From Paraburkholderia caballeronis (lineage in GTDB: Bacteria > Pseudomonadota > Gammaproteobacteria > Burkholderiales > Burkholderiaceae), in assembly GCF_900104845.1 (NCBI RefSeq), contig NZ_FNSR01000002.1, positions 496,001 through 560,000 on the forward strand: a stretch of DNA of 64,000 nucleotides. The letters run 5' to 3'. Each line of letters starts with the position of its first letter. Positions within the stretch are counted from its first letter, which is position 1. The position numbers were made by a program, and so were the translations under genes. Of this stretch, positions 51,008-58,496 are shown one piece after another. The notes under the pieces are model-generated. The model did no database searches and had not been told where the DNA came from. It was given only the letters and a program-made list of their open reading frames with translations.

Positions 51008-53013
51008 CGTCTCACCAGCAGCAGAAGCACGATCAGCACGACAAAGCTGTACATCAGATAGACCGCGATGCGGCCGGTCTGCAACAGACCCGCGAGCGCG
51101 GCGACACGCTTCACCGCGCGCCCGACCGGTTCGTACAGCAGCGTCCACACGCGGTCGGTGACGGTCACGCGATAGACCGGATGCGCGTCGAACGGCGACG
51201 GCAGTTCGCGCTCGATGCGGAACAGCGGCGTGAACACTTCGCGGATCGGCTGGCCGAAACCCTCGGCCGTGTCCTGCATCCGCGCGGTCACGAACGGATG
51301 GCCGCAGGCCCACGGCGCCGCGCGGCGCAGCCGGCCGTGATAGAAGCGCCGCACGACGACCCACGCGAGCCCGCAGCAGCCGACGAAAAACGCGAGGAAG
51401 ATCGCGGGCATGTAGCTCGCGCGGTCGGCGCTCGTCGGCGCGAGCAGCAGCCAGCCGTGCTGCGCGACCGTCGCGCCGATGCCCGCGCCGGCGAGCAGGT
51501 GCGTCACGCGGTCGAGCACCGCGACGAACTGCACCGGCAGCAGCCCGAGCAGCACGCAGACGACGACGAGCCAGACGAAGCCGACGCGCTCCCACGGGCT
51601 CGCGTCGTGCGCGTCGGCGAGCTTCGCTTCGCGCGGCTGGCCGAGGAACACGATCCCGTAGAACTTGACCATCGTGTAGCCGCCGAGCGCGGCGACCAGC
51701 GCGATCAGCGCGGCGATGATCGGCACGACCATGTTCAGGAACGTGTCCGGCAAATGCGGCGTGAACAGGAAGCTCTGCAACAGCAGCCACTCCGACACGA
51801 AGCCGCCGAGCGGCGGCAGCCCCGCGCTCGCGAACGCGCCGACCAGCGCGGTCCACGCGGTCCACTTCATCGTGCGGATCAGGCCGCCGAGATGGCCGAG
51901 GTTGCGCTCGCCGGTCGCATGCAGCACCGAGCCGGTGCCGAGGAACAGCAGCGTCTTGAACGCCGCGTGACTCGCGATCTGGTACAGCAGCGCGGTCAGC
52001 GACAGCGCGGCGAGCGTGCTCATCCCATAGGCGCGGAACAGGATCGCGAGCCCGAGGCTCACGAACATCAGCCCGATGTTGTCGATCGACGAATAGGCGA
52101 GCAGCCGCTTCATGTCAGTCTGGATCGCGCTGAACACGACGCCGAGCAGCGCGGAACAGAGGCCGAGCACGAGCAGCACGACGCCCCACCACGCAATCTG
52201 TAAATGCAGCAGATCGAACACCGTGCGCAATACGCCGTACAGGCCGACCTTCAGCACGAAGCCGCTCATCAGCGCGGACACCGGCGACGGCGCGGCCGGG
52301 TGCGCCTCGGGCAGCCATACGTGCAGCGGGAAGATGCCCGCCTTCGCGCCGAAGCCGAACAGCGCGAGCAGGAACGCAGCGGATGCGGACAGCACGTCGA
52401 GATGCTGGACGCGCATATTGGCGAACGTGTAGTCGCCGGTGTTCGCCTGCAACAGGCCGAAACACAGCAGCAGCGCGAGCGCGCCGACGTGCGAGATCAG
52501 GAAATACAGCGCGGCCGCGCGGCGGATCTCCGCGATCCGGTGGTTCGTCATCACGAGGAAACTCGCGGACAGCGTGACCACTTCCCATGCGACCATGAAG
52601 CTGTAGGCGTCGTTCGCGAGCAGCACGAGCGCGAGACTCGCGACGCACACGTGATACTCGAAGCACAACAGGCCCGGCGGCGTACCCTCGCCACGGCGGA
52701 AGTAGCCGGCCGAGAACGCGCCGACGCCGGCGCTCACCATCCCGAGCACGGCGAGGAAGAAGCCGGACAGGCTGTCGAGCCGGAAATGCATCGGCAGGTT
52801 CGGCAGGCCGAGCGGCAGCACGACTTCCTGTTCGCCCGCGAACACGCCGGCGAGGCCGAGCGCGCACAGCAGCAAGCCGAGCGCGGCGCCGGCCGGAAAC
52901 AGCGCATGCGCGACCGCACGCGTGCGGCGCAGCGCGGCGAGACCAAGCACGCCGAGCGCGAGCCAGCCGGCAACCACCAGCAGCACGCCGTCGATGACCG
53001 GGAAATGTTCCAT
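51004..53013 (-). CDS. hyfB: Antiporter-like membrane subunit (HyfB/NuoL-like)
   Basis: 669-aa polytopic protein, first gene of the six-gene series. Conserved TM5 glutamate Glu144 (MVAWEVVTLSASFLV) and TM7 lysine Lys224 (FGAKAGIFPLHVWLPEAH) with PAAPSPVSALMSG are present, as is a HyfB-type C-terminal extension with WACGHPFVTARMQDTAEGFGQ. It should form a proton or sodium channel in the inner membrane. No strong ribosome-binding site is seen; GGGGA stands about ten bases upstream. The region before it contains repeated ATGGTAAC-type sites and a 43-codon leader-like ORF. No ferredoxin-type (HyfA/HyfH), formate dehydrogenase or maturation genes accompany the series. Confidence 0.9.
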   Translation of the reverse strand: MEHFPVIDGVLLVVAGWLALGVLGLAALRRTRAVAHALFPAGAALGLLLCALGLAGVFAGEQEVVLPLGLPNLPMHFRLDSLSGFFLAVLGMVSAGVGAFSAGYFRRGEGTPPGLLCFEYHVCVASLALVLLANDAYSFMVAWEVVTLSASFLVMTNHRIAEIRRAAALYFLISHVGALALLLCFGLLQANTGDYTFANMRVQHLDVLSASAAFLLALFGFGAKAGIFPLHVWLPEAHPAAPSPVSALMSGFVLKVGLYGVLRTVFDLLHLQIAWWGVVLLVLGLCSALLGVVFSAIQTDMKRLLAYSSIDNIGLMFVSLGLAILFRAYGMSTLAALSLTALLYQIASHAAFKTLLFLGTGSVLHATGERNLGHLGGLIRTMKWTAWTALVGAFASAGLPPLGGFVSEWLLLQSFLFTPHLPDTFLNMVVPIIAALIALVAALGGYTMVKFYGIVFLGQPREAKLADAHDASPWERVGFVWLVVVCVLLGLLPVQFVAVLDRVTHLLAGAGIGATVAQHGWLLLAPTSADRASYMPAIFLAFFVGCCGLAWVVVRRFYHGRLRRAAPWACGHPFVTARMQDTAEGFGQPIREVFTPLFRIERELPSPFDAHPVYRVTVTDRVWTLLYEPVGRAVKRVAALAGLLQTGRIAVYLMYSFVVLIVLLLLVRR

Positions 53014-53034
53014 CTGGCGCGGTCCCCGATCCGT

Positions 53035-53166
53035 TCAGCCGGCCCGCCCGTTGCGGGCGGCGTAACCGTTGCACTTTCGCGCGGCGGCCCGGCGGCGGGC
53101 TGCATACGCGTGCCGCGGCGCGCGCGTGGCCGGCGCCGCCTGATCGTGATCGGCTGACAGTCTCAT
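53035..53166 (-). CDS. Possible 43-codon leader ORF ahead of the hyf-like operon
   Basis: Short frame beginning with an ATG that has AGGAAAAC directly upstream and ending 22 bp before the HyfB-like start. The product would be RLSADHDQAAPATRAPRHAY followed by a very basic Ala/Arg-rich stretch. It has no recognisable domain and its composition is what random GC-rich sequence would give, so it may be translated as a leader or be chance. Confidence 0.2.
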   Translation of the reverse strand: MRLSADHDQAAPATRAPRHAYAARRRAAARKCNGYAARNGRAG

Positions 53167-53229
53167 GTTTTCCTGATCTCTCCCATCCGGGAAAAGATGG
53201 CACCGTTAAGTGCATCTTGTTAGCACGGC

Positions 53230-53246
53230 ATGGTAACACCGTTATC
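53230..53246 (+). promoter_or_regulatory. Operator-like site, left copy
   Basis: ATGGTAACACCGTTATC; the core is ATGGT-AAC-ACCGT, an inverted repeat with one mismatch. It is the reverse complement of the site at 53417-53433 at 16 of 17 positions. It lies 217 bp from the HyfB-like start. Confidence 0.55.
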
Positions 53247-53416
53247 ATCTTTGCTGCATGCGGCATACGACGTTTGTCACGGGTTTTGCGGTCCGCGCAA
53301 CGAACCGGCGACGACCGGCGCGTGCAGGCGTACGCTCGCGCTGATAGTCTGCATGGTGGAATGAGCCGGCGCGCTTCGCATATCGCCGGCCCTTCTGCGG
53401 CCTCAGCGCATTTGAT

Positions 53417-53433
53417 GATAATGGTGTTACCAT
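53417..53433 (+). promoter_or_regulatory. Operator-like site, right copy
   Basis: GATAATGGTGTTACCAT; the core ATGGT-GTT-ACCAT is a perfect inverted repeat with a 3-bp centre. It ends 14 bp before the start codon of the rightward gene, a position suited to repression of that gene. Confidence 0.55.
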
Positions 53434-53447
53434 ACCCTTACCCTTTG

Positions 53448-53963
53448 ATGGTAACGAACCACGATACTGCTGACCGAACCCGGTCCACGGTCCCGAAGCC
53501 TGAAGCGAGCCCCCGAGTGATCGACATCGACGTACCGCTGCTGTCCCACGACCATACGCGCCCGCGGCTGCGGGACGTCGCGGGTCCGCACGGGCTGGCG
53601 GTCGTCTGCGTCGGCAAGACGGGCGAACGCGGGTTCCAGATGCTGTATCTGTTCGCCGGCGTCTGCGCGCGGCTGGAGGAATGCGGCGTGAACGTCGTGT
53701 TCGTCTATCAGAAGGCGTCCGCGCGCCGCGTGCAGGACGCGACTTCCGTGCTCGCCGCGCGCTTCAAAAGCCGGCCGAGCCTGCTGCTCGACGACGGCGG
53801 CCGGTTCTTCGCGAAGCCGCCCGGCCCGCGGTCGCTGCGGATGTTCCATTTCGACGGCCAGATGCAGCCGCTCGATTCGGCCGACATCGCGCTCGACAGC
53901 CCCGCATGGGAAGCCACGCTGCGCGCCCGTCTCGAAGACATCGCGGAACGCGCGATGCACTGA
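53448..53963 (+). CDS. Thioredoxin-fold-like protein of unknown function
   Basis: 171-aa soluble protein. The central part (residues ~45-95) reads LAVVCVGKTGERGFQMLYLF then AGVCARLEECGVNVVFVYQK, a strand-helix-strand pattern like a thioredoxin/peroxiredoxin fold, but the usual CxxC position is occupied by GERG, so normal redox activity is doubtful. Later VLAARFKSRPSLLLDDGGRFF also suits that fold. No signal peptide. The ATG at 53448 is used; an in-frame ATG at 53415 (IMVLPYPYPLMVTNHD) lies inside the operator-like site and is less likely. The gene diverges from the hyf-like operon and shares its control region, which suggests linked regulation. Family call is tentative. Confidence 0.65.
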   Translation: MVTNHDTADRTRSTVPKPEASPRVIDIDVPLLSHDHTRPRLRDVAGPHGLAVVCVGKTGERGFQMLYLFAGVCARLEECGVNVVFVYQKASARRVQDATSVLAARFKSRPSLLLDDGGRFFAKPPGPRSLRMFHFDGQMQPLDSADIALDSPAWEATLRARLEDIAERAMH

Positions 53964-54033
53964 CCGGATGACCGCCGGCCGCCACGAAGCCATTCCCCGC
54001 GCGTCAACCGAGGTGCGACGCTCCCCACCGATC

Positions 54034-54807
54034 ATGCCGAAGAAGAAAAAACTGGATACGCCGCAGATCGTCGAGAACGATCAGGTGGTGTCGCTCTATT
54101 TCGATGCGCGCGGCGTGCAGAGCACGATGCTGCGGCACGACCCGGACGCGCTCGCGCTCGGCTACACGCGGACGATGATGGGTTTCCTGCTGTTCCGCCC
54201 CAGCCCGCGCCGCATTTCGCTGATCGGGCTCGGCGGCGGATCGCTCGCGAAGTATTGCTACCGGCACCTGCCGAACACGACGATCGCGGCGGTCGAGATC
54301 AATCCGGAAGTGATCGCGCTGCGCGACCAGTTCCACTTGCCGCGCGACGACGCGCGCTTCAGCGTGATCTGCGCGGACGGCGCCGACTACGTCGCGCGCC
54401 GGGACCAGCGGCCCGACGTGATGCTGATCGACGGTTTCGACGCGGACGGCGTGCCGGCCAACCTCGCGAGCCGCGCGTTCTATGAAGCGTGCCGTCGCCG
54501 GCTTAGCGACGACGGCATGCTGGTCGCGAACCTCGTGACCGACGAGCCGGACTTCCATCGTTATCTGCGCTCGCTCGCGCGGGTGTTCGGGCGATCGATC
54601 GCGGTCGCGCCGTCGGAAGGCAGCGACTACAACGTGACCGTGTTCGCATGGAAAGGCGGCGAACAGCTGCCGCCGTTCGGCGACCTGCTGGAACGCGCGC
54701 GGCTGCTGCAATACGTGCATCCGATCAACCTGTACGCGGCCGCGACGCGCATCGAGCGCGGCAGACAGTTCGACTGGGATTTCTATCGGGAAGCGGAGCG
54801 CTGCTGA
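54034..54807 (+). CDS. Spermidine synthase-like methyltransferase-fold protein
   Basis: 257-aa protein of the spermidine-synthase-like Rossmann family. The nucleotide-binding segment ISLIGLGGGSLAKYCYRHLP, the acidic strand end AAVEINPEVIALRDQFHLP, CADGADYVARRDQRPDVMLID and the GFDADGVPANLASRAFYEAC region are standard. Many bacterial relatives without a full polyamine site are of unknown function. Start: ATG at 54034 (PKKKKLDTPQIVEND) is preferred because it lies just before the conserved part; ATG at 53968, five bases after the previous stop, is possible and would add 22 residues. It probably forms an operon with the Trx-fold-like gene. Confidence 0.78.
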   Translation: MPKKKKLDTPQIVENDQVVSLYFDARGVQSTMLRHDPDALALGYTRTMMGFLLFRPSPRRISLIGLGGGSLAKYCYRHLPNTTIAAVEINPEVIALRDQFHLPRDDARFSVICADGADYVARRDQRPDVMLIDGFDADGVPANLASRAFYEACRRRLSDDGMLVANLVTDEPDFHRYLRSLARVFGRSIAVAPSEGSDYNVTVFAWKGGEQLPPFGDLLERARLLQYVHPINLYAAATRIERGRQFDWDFYREAERC

Positions 54808-54878
54808 ACGGCGCGCAGGCAGAGAACGCAAGACGAGCGCCGTGACGCCGATCATGCCCCGCAACGCGCGCGATGTAT

Positions 54879-54884
54879 TATAAT
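54879..54884 (+). promoter_or_regulatory. Consensus -10 element TATAAT
   Basis: A perfect TATAAT in an AT-rich patch (54876-54900), 33 bp upstream of the ribbon-helix-helix gene start. No good -35 is seen at 17 bp, so activation or an extended contact may be needed. The adjacent CCGATTAACATATCC could hold the autoregulatory site of the encoded DNA-binding protein. Confidence 0.45.
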
Positions 54885-54916
54885 CCGATTAACATATCCG
54901 ACTCATCGCACGCGTC

Positions 54917-55114
54917 ATGGAAACCAAAAGCGCCCGCCTCACGATTCTGATCGATCCTGTTAAAAAAGCAGCGTTCGAGGAACTGTGCGCCGCCCAGGAC
55001 CTGACGCCATCGCAGGTCGTGCGGCAACTGATTCGCGACTACCTCGAACATCACGGCGTCACGTACAAGACCAAAAGCACCGTCGGCACGCGCGCGCGTC
55101 GCAAGGCGCCCTGA
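54917..55114 (+). CDS. Ribbon-helix-helix DNA-binding protein
   Basis: 65-aa protein with the ribbon-helix-helix (CopG/Arc-like) plan: strand ARLTILIDP, helix VKKAAFEELCAAQ, loop, helix TPSQVVRQLIRDYLEHHG, then a basic tail (TRARRKAP). Such proteins bind DNA as dimers and often regulate themselves or act as antitoxins. No toxin-like gene follows; the next gene is on the other strand, so a lone regulator is more likely. A consensus -10 element lies 33 bp upstream. No strong Shine-Dalgarno sequence is visible. Confidence 0.8.
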   Translation: METKSARLTILIDPVKKAAFEELCAAQDLTPSQVVRQLIRDYLEHHGVTYKTKSTVGTRARRKAP

Positions 55115-55210
55115 AGCGCCCCGCACCGGCGACCTCGCGCTGCCGGCGTTCTCGCACGGCGCGCACCGCATTTCTGGCCGCTCAGGCTGCTCTGCTCGAT
55201 CCAATCCCAT

Positions 55211-55292
55211 CGCTCTTTCGTCCGGCACCCGTGCGCGACGAACGCGAGCCGCATCAGCCCAGGCTGAATACCGAATGCCGGACGAAAGAGCG
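55211..55292. repeat. 17-bp perfect inverted repeat
   Basis: CGCTCTTTCGTCCGGCA at 55211-55227 is exactly reverse-complementary to 55276-55292, with 48 bp between. The right arm touches the 10-bp hairpin at 55291-55318. It lies in the gap between the ribbon-helix-helix gene and the convergent RcnB-like gene, and it could be a large terminator structure, a small RNA, or the ends of a very small inserted element. Confidence 0.6.
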
Positions 55293-55318
55293 TCTGCCGC
55301 GCACGCACGCGGCAGACG
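55291..55318 (-). terminator. Hairpin after the RcnB-like gene
   Basis: CGTCTGCCGC (55291-55300) pairs perfectly with GCGGCAGACG (55309-55318), 8-nt loop, ten bases past the stop of the leftward gene. Read on the minus strand it is followed by CTCTTTCG, a short T-rich tail. Confidence 0.6.
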
Positions 55319-55327
55319 CGTCCCGTC

Positions 55328-55693
55328 TTAGTGACCGGACATGAGAATGCTCGTGATCACGCCGGTCGCAACCGCCGCCAGCACGTAGTCGCCGTTCACG
55401 CCGACCCAGTGATAACCGCGCGGCGGCGCCGACAGACCGTGCGCATGCCAGTCGTCGACCACGTAGTTGCGGTCGCGATATTCGGCCGGCAGCCGCTCGC
55501 CGCGATGCCAGTCGTTGTGCGGGATCGGACCGCCCGGCCGGCCGAACGCGGCCTCGTGCACCGGCGTCGGCCGGTGTTGCGGACCGCCATGCGAGTCGCG
55601 ACGGTCGGGACCGTGCGGCTGCGCGAACGCGACTGCCGCGGACGTGCCGAGCAGCGAAGCGATGACGAACGACGCGATGGCTTTTGATTTCAT
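55328..55693 (-). CDS. RcnB-family periplasmic protein
   Basis: 121-aa exported protein. Signal peptide KSKAIASFVIASLLGTSAAVAFA, then a His/Gly/Pro/Arg-rich segment (HGPDRRDSHGGPQHRPTPVH) and the RcnB signature WHRGERLPAEYRDRNYVVDDWHAHGLSAPPRGYHWV (quoted in two parts: WHRGERLPAEYRDRNYVVD and LSAPPRGYHWVGVNGDYVLA), ending in a hydrophobic ATGVITSILM strand. RcnB of E. coli is a periplasmic protein that modulates nickel/cobalt export; most relatives are unstudied. The start has AGGCGCTCACAG upstream, which is weak. No metal exporter gene is adjacent. Confidence 0.85.
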   Translation of the reverse strand: MKSKAIASFVIASLLGTSAAVAFAQPHGPDRRDSHGGPQHRPTPVHEAAFGRPGGPIPHNDWHRGERLPAEYRDRNYVVDDWHAHGLSAPPRGYHWVGVNGDYVLAAVATGVITSILMSGH

Positions 55694-55954
55694 CTGTGAG
55701 CGCCTCTCATACAGGAAGTGAAAAAGGAAGGAACAGGCCCCTGCGATACGTCTTAACCGCGCGACACTATAACAACGCCATCGCGGTGACGGAACGCTGA
55801 CATTGTCAAGAAGTGTTCAATACGGACGCGGGAAACGCCGATTCCGCGTTCAGATCAGGGTGTAAATGTCGTGCGATCGTCATGAAACCCCATCGTCAGC
55901 CAGAAAAAGTTCTGTTTATACTAGCCGCTCGACCGCCCCGTCCTGAGCGCCTGT

Positions 55955-57754
55955 ATGCTTGCCCCGCCAACATCAGCCGAAGCAGCAGACACCGTATCGC
56001 ACGCCGCACCGGCCGTGCCCGCGGCGGACGCGTTGCTGGACAGCCTGATGCGGCTCGCGGCGCGGTACTTCGGCGTCGACGCCGCGTGCGTGATGCCGGG
56101 CGCGCCGGACGAACGCTGGATCGGCGCGGGCATCGACGTGCCGCTGCGCGACGCGCTCGACGAACTGCGCCGCGCGATCGATGCGCGCGACACGAGCGAG
56201 CCGCTCGTCGTCACCGACACGCTCGCGGCGCGCGCGCTGGTCGGCGACCTGCTGCCGACCGCCTCCACGCTGCCGTTCCGCTTCGCCGCCGTGTGGCCGC
56301 TGCGCGCGCCGGACGGGCAGACGGTCGGCAGCCTGTGCCTGCTCGGCCGCGAACCGCGCGAACTGACCGCTGAAGACCGCGCGAGCCTCGACGACTTCGC
56401 GCGCGTCGCGGCCGCGCTCGCCGCCAAACCGGCCATCGACGCGACGCAGCGCGCGGAGGCCGCCGAACTGCGCGCCCGCGAACGGCTGCTTTCGCTCGCG
56501 ATCGCCGGCAGCGGCACCGGCGTGTGGGACCGCAACGTCGTGACCGGCGAAATCCACTATTCGAGCGGCTGGAAAGCGATGCTCGGCTACGCGGACGACG
56601 AAGTGTCGGACCGGATCGAAGACAGCTACGTGCGGCTGCATCCGGACGACGTCGCATACGTGAAGGCGACGATGCACGCGCACTTCGAAGGCCTCACGCC
56701 GAACTACGAAGTCGAGCACCGCATTCGCTGCAAGGACGGCAGCTACAAATGGATCTGCAGCCGCGGCAAGGTGGTGAGCCGCGACGAAGCCGGCAACGCG
56801 CTGCGGATGATCGGCACGAGCACCGACGTCACGTCGATGCGCGCGATGTCCGAGACGCTGCGCGAAACGGTGTCGCTGATCACGAGCCTGACCAACGAGG
56901 TGCCGGGCCTCGTGTTCCAGTGCCGGCTGCGGCCGGACGGCCATTCGTTCTTCTCGTACGCGAGCGCCGGCATCGCCGAAATCTACGAGCTGACGCCCGA
57001 CCAGGTCGCGACCAGTTCCGCGTGCATCGACGCGCTGATCCATCCGGACGACTTCGAGGTGTATCGCGCGTCGCTGCAAACGTCGGCCGAGCGGCTTTCG
57101 CCGTGGCACCTCGAATACCGCGTGCAGTTGCCCCAGCAGGGGCTGCGCTGGCGTCAGGGCGACGCGAAACCGCAACGGCTCGCGGACGGCAGCACGTTAT
57201 GGCACGGCTTCATCACCGACGCGACCGAGCGCAAGCGGATCGAAGCGGAACTGCACGAGTTCGCGACGATCGACAGCCTCACGCGGCTGCCGAACCGCCG
57301 CCACTTCATGGCGCAACTCGAAGCGCGGCTCGCGAGCCTGCGCCGCAACGGCGCGCCGGCGTCGGCCGTGATGATGTGCGACCTCGATCACTTCAAGTCG
57401 ATCAACGATCACTGGGGACACGCGGTCGGCGACCAGGCGCTGCGCCACTTCGCGGACGTGCTGCGCTCGCATCTGCGCGCGGACGACGTCGCGGGCCGCA
57501 TCGGCGGCGAGGAGTTCGCGGTGCTGCTCGGGTCGGTGGATCTCGAAGGCGCGCTCGCGGTCGCGCAGCGCATCCGGCTGCAGATCGCCGGCCATCCGCT
57601 CGTGATCGACGACGACCACATCCGGCTGACCGTCAGCATCGGCGTGACGGAGATCACCGGCGTCGATGCGGATGCGGGGGCCGCGCTGTCACGCAGCGAT
57701 CTCGCGCTGTATCGCGCGAAGAAGAACGGGCGCAACCGGATCGAGTCGCAGTAG
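55955..57754 (+). CDS. GAF-PAS-PAS-GGDEF diguanylate cyclase
   Basis: 599-aa soluble signalling protein. A GAF-like domain occupies residues ~25-170 (LMRLAARYFGVDAACVMPG; FAAVWPLRAPDGQTVGSLCLLG), a PAS domain with PAC ~180-300 (GTGVWDRNVVTGEIHYSSGW; HRIRCKDGSYKWICSRGKVV), a second PAS ~310-430, and a GGDEF domain from ~435 (FATIDSLTRLPNRRHFMAQL; MCDLDHFKSINDHWGHAVGD). The active site is GGEEF, and RADD five residues before it is an intact RxxD inhibitory site, so it should make c-di-GMP under product inhibition. No transmembrane segment. A TATACT at 55917-55922 is a candidate -10 element. The input signal is unknown. Confidence 0.92.
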   Translation: MLAPPTSAEAADTVSHAAPAVPAADALLDSLMRLAARYFGVDAACVMPGAPDERWIGAGIDVPLRDALDELRRAIDARDTSEPLVVTDTLAARALVGDLLPTASTLPFRFAAVWPLRAPDGQTVGSLCLLGREPRELTAEDRASLDDFARVAAALAAKPAIDATQRAEAAELRARERLLSLAIAGSGTGVWDRNVVTGEIHYSSGWKAMLGYADDEVSDRIEDSYVRLHPDDVAYVKATMHAHFEGLTPNYEVEHRIRCKDGSYKWICSRGKVVSRDEAGNALRMIGTSTDVTSMRAMSETLRETVSLITSLTNEVPGLVFQCRLRPDGHSFFSYASAGIAEIYELTPDQVATSSACIDALIHPDDFEVYRASLQTSAERLSPWHLEYRVQLPQQGLRWRQGDAKPQRLADGSTLWHGFITDATERKRIEAELHEFATIDSLTRLPNRRHFMAQLEARLASLRRNGAPASAVMMCDLDHFKSINDHWGHAVGDQALRHFADVLRSHLRADDVAGRIGGEEFAVLLGSVDLEGALAVAQRIRLQIAGHPLVIDDDHIRLTVSIGVTEITGVDADAGAALSRSDLALYRAKKNGRNRIESQ

Positions 57755-58496
57755 CCAACAGAACAGCGGCAGCGCCGCCGCAAGCCGTTCTTCATCCCAT
57801 CCTTCGTCGTCCCGGCATGCATTCGTCCTGTGCGGCGACGCGCGCTGCCATCCTCCAGTTGCGCACACACCCAATCGACGGTCTCCGCAACGCCGAGTCG
57901 CCTGTTTGCAACACGGGCCAGCGAACCATCAGGAACGAAACACGGCATTGCGCCGCCGGCTCGAACGCGTCCTGGCAGGTATATCCGTAACCGTATAGCC
58001 GAGATGAATTCGTCATTTTACAGGGCATGACACGCGGGCTATAAACGCGGACACCTCAATCGAACAACGCGGCCCGCCCTGTGCGGAACGGGCCGGACAA
58101 GGAGACCGACATGCCGGCGGATGCCCATCACGACACCCGCGCCGCGCCACGCGAACGGATCGCCCGCGCGCGCTTCGCGCCGCCCGGAACCTCGCAGCAC
58201 GCTCTCCCTGCATCGAACCTCCGGCCGCCGCGCGCGCTCGACGCGGACAACCGCGACGGCATCGAGGACCCCACATAGACGCATTCCGTCGCCCGTGCGC
58301 GCCGAACGGCCTCCCGTTCGTCCGATGACGCGGACCACCCCGAACTGAAGCGCGAGCCCGCGGCAACGCGGACCTCGTCGCCCGACGAACCAGCCGGCCT
58401 GACAGCCGGACGGTAAACGCAGCCGCACGCGCTGCGAAAACACAGCAACCACAAAATCCCGCGCCTTCGATGCGCGATCCAGGTTTGGAGCACACG
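57755..58496. other. 742-bp intergenic stretch
   Basis: No firm gene. Near 58071-58094 GGCCCG and CGGGCC form a 6-bp stem, followed by AAGGAG and a short ORF at 58111-58278. The part from 58279 to 58496 should hold the porin promoter; no clear elements were recognised. Open frames on both strands here show GC-rich random composition. Confidence 0.4.
58111..58278 (+). CDS. Possible 55-codon small protein
   Basis: Short frame with a strong ribosome-binding site (AAGGAG seven bases before the ATG) and product PADAHHDTRAAPRERIARAR followed by a proline-rich tail. It is hydrophilic, has no signal peptide and matches nothing recognised. The ribosome-binding site is the only support. It may be a small gene or chance. 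Confidence 0.25.
   Translation: MPADAHHDTRAAPRERIARARFAPPGTSQHALPASNLRPPRALDADNRDGIEDPT

Larger units (their letters stand above)
53014..53447. promoter_or_regulatory. Divergent control region of the hyf-like operon
   Basis: 434 bp without a clear gene, between the leftward hyf-like series and a rightward gene. It contains several copies of ATGGTAAC / GTTACCAT: ATGGTAAC at 53230, GTTACCAT at 53426 and ATGGTAAC at 53448, the last overlapping the start codon of the rightward gene. An additional imperfect hairpin, AAGATG (53194-53199) / CATCTT (53213-53218), lies between the first copy and the operon. The arrangement suggests one regulator acting on both transcription units. Confidence 0.5.

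Noticed and set aside
53198..53213. TGGCAC...GTGC resembling a sigma-54 (-24/-12) promoter upstream of the Trx-fold-like gene
   Set aside because: The distance between the GG and GC elements is one base longer than the strict sigma-54 spacing, and it points away from the hyf-like operon.
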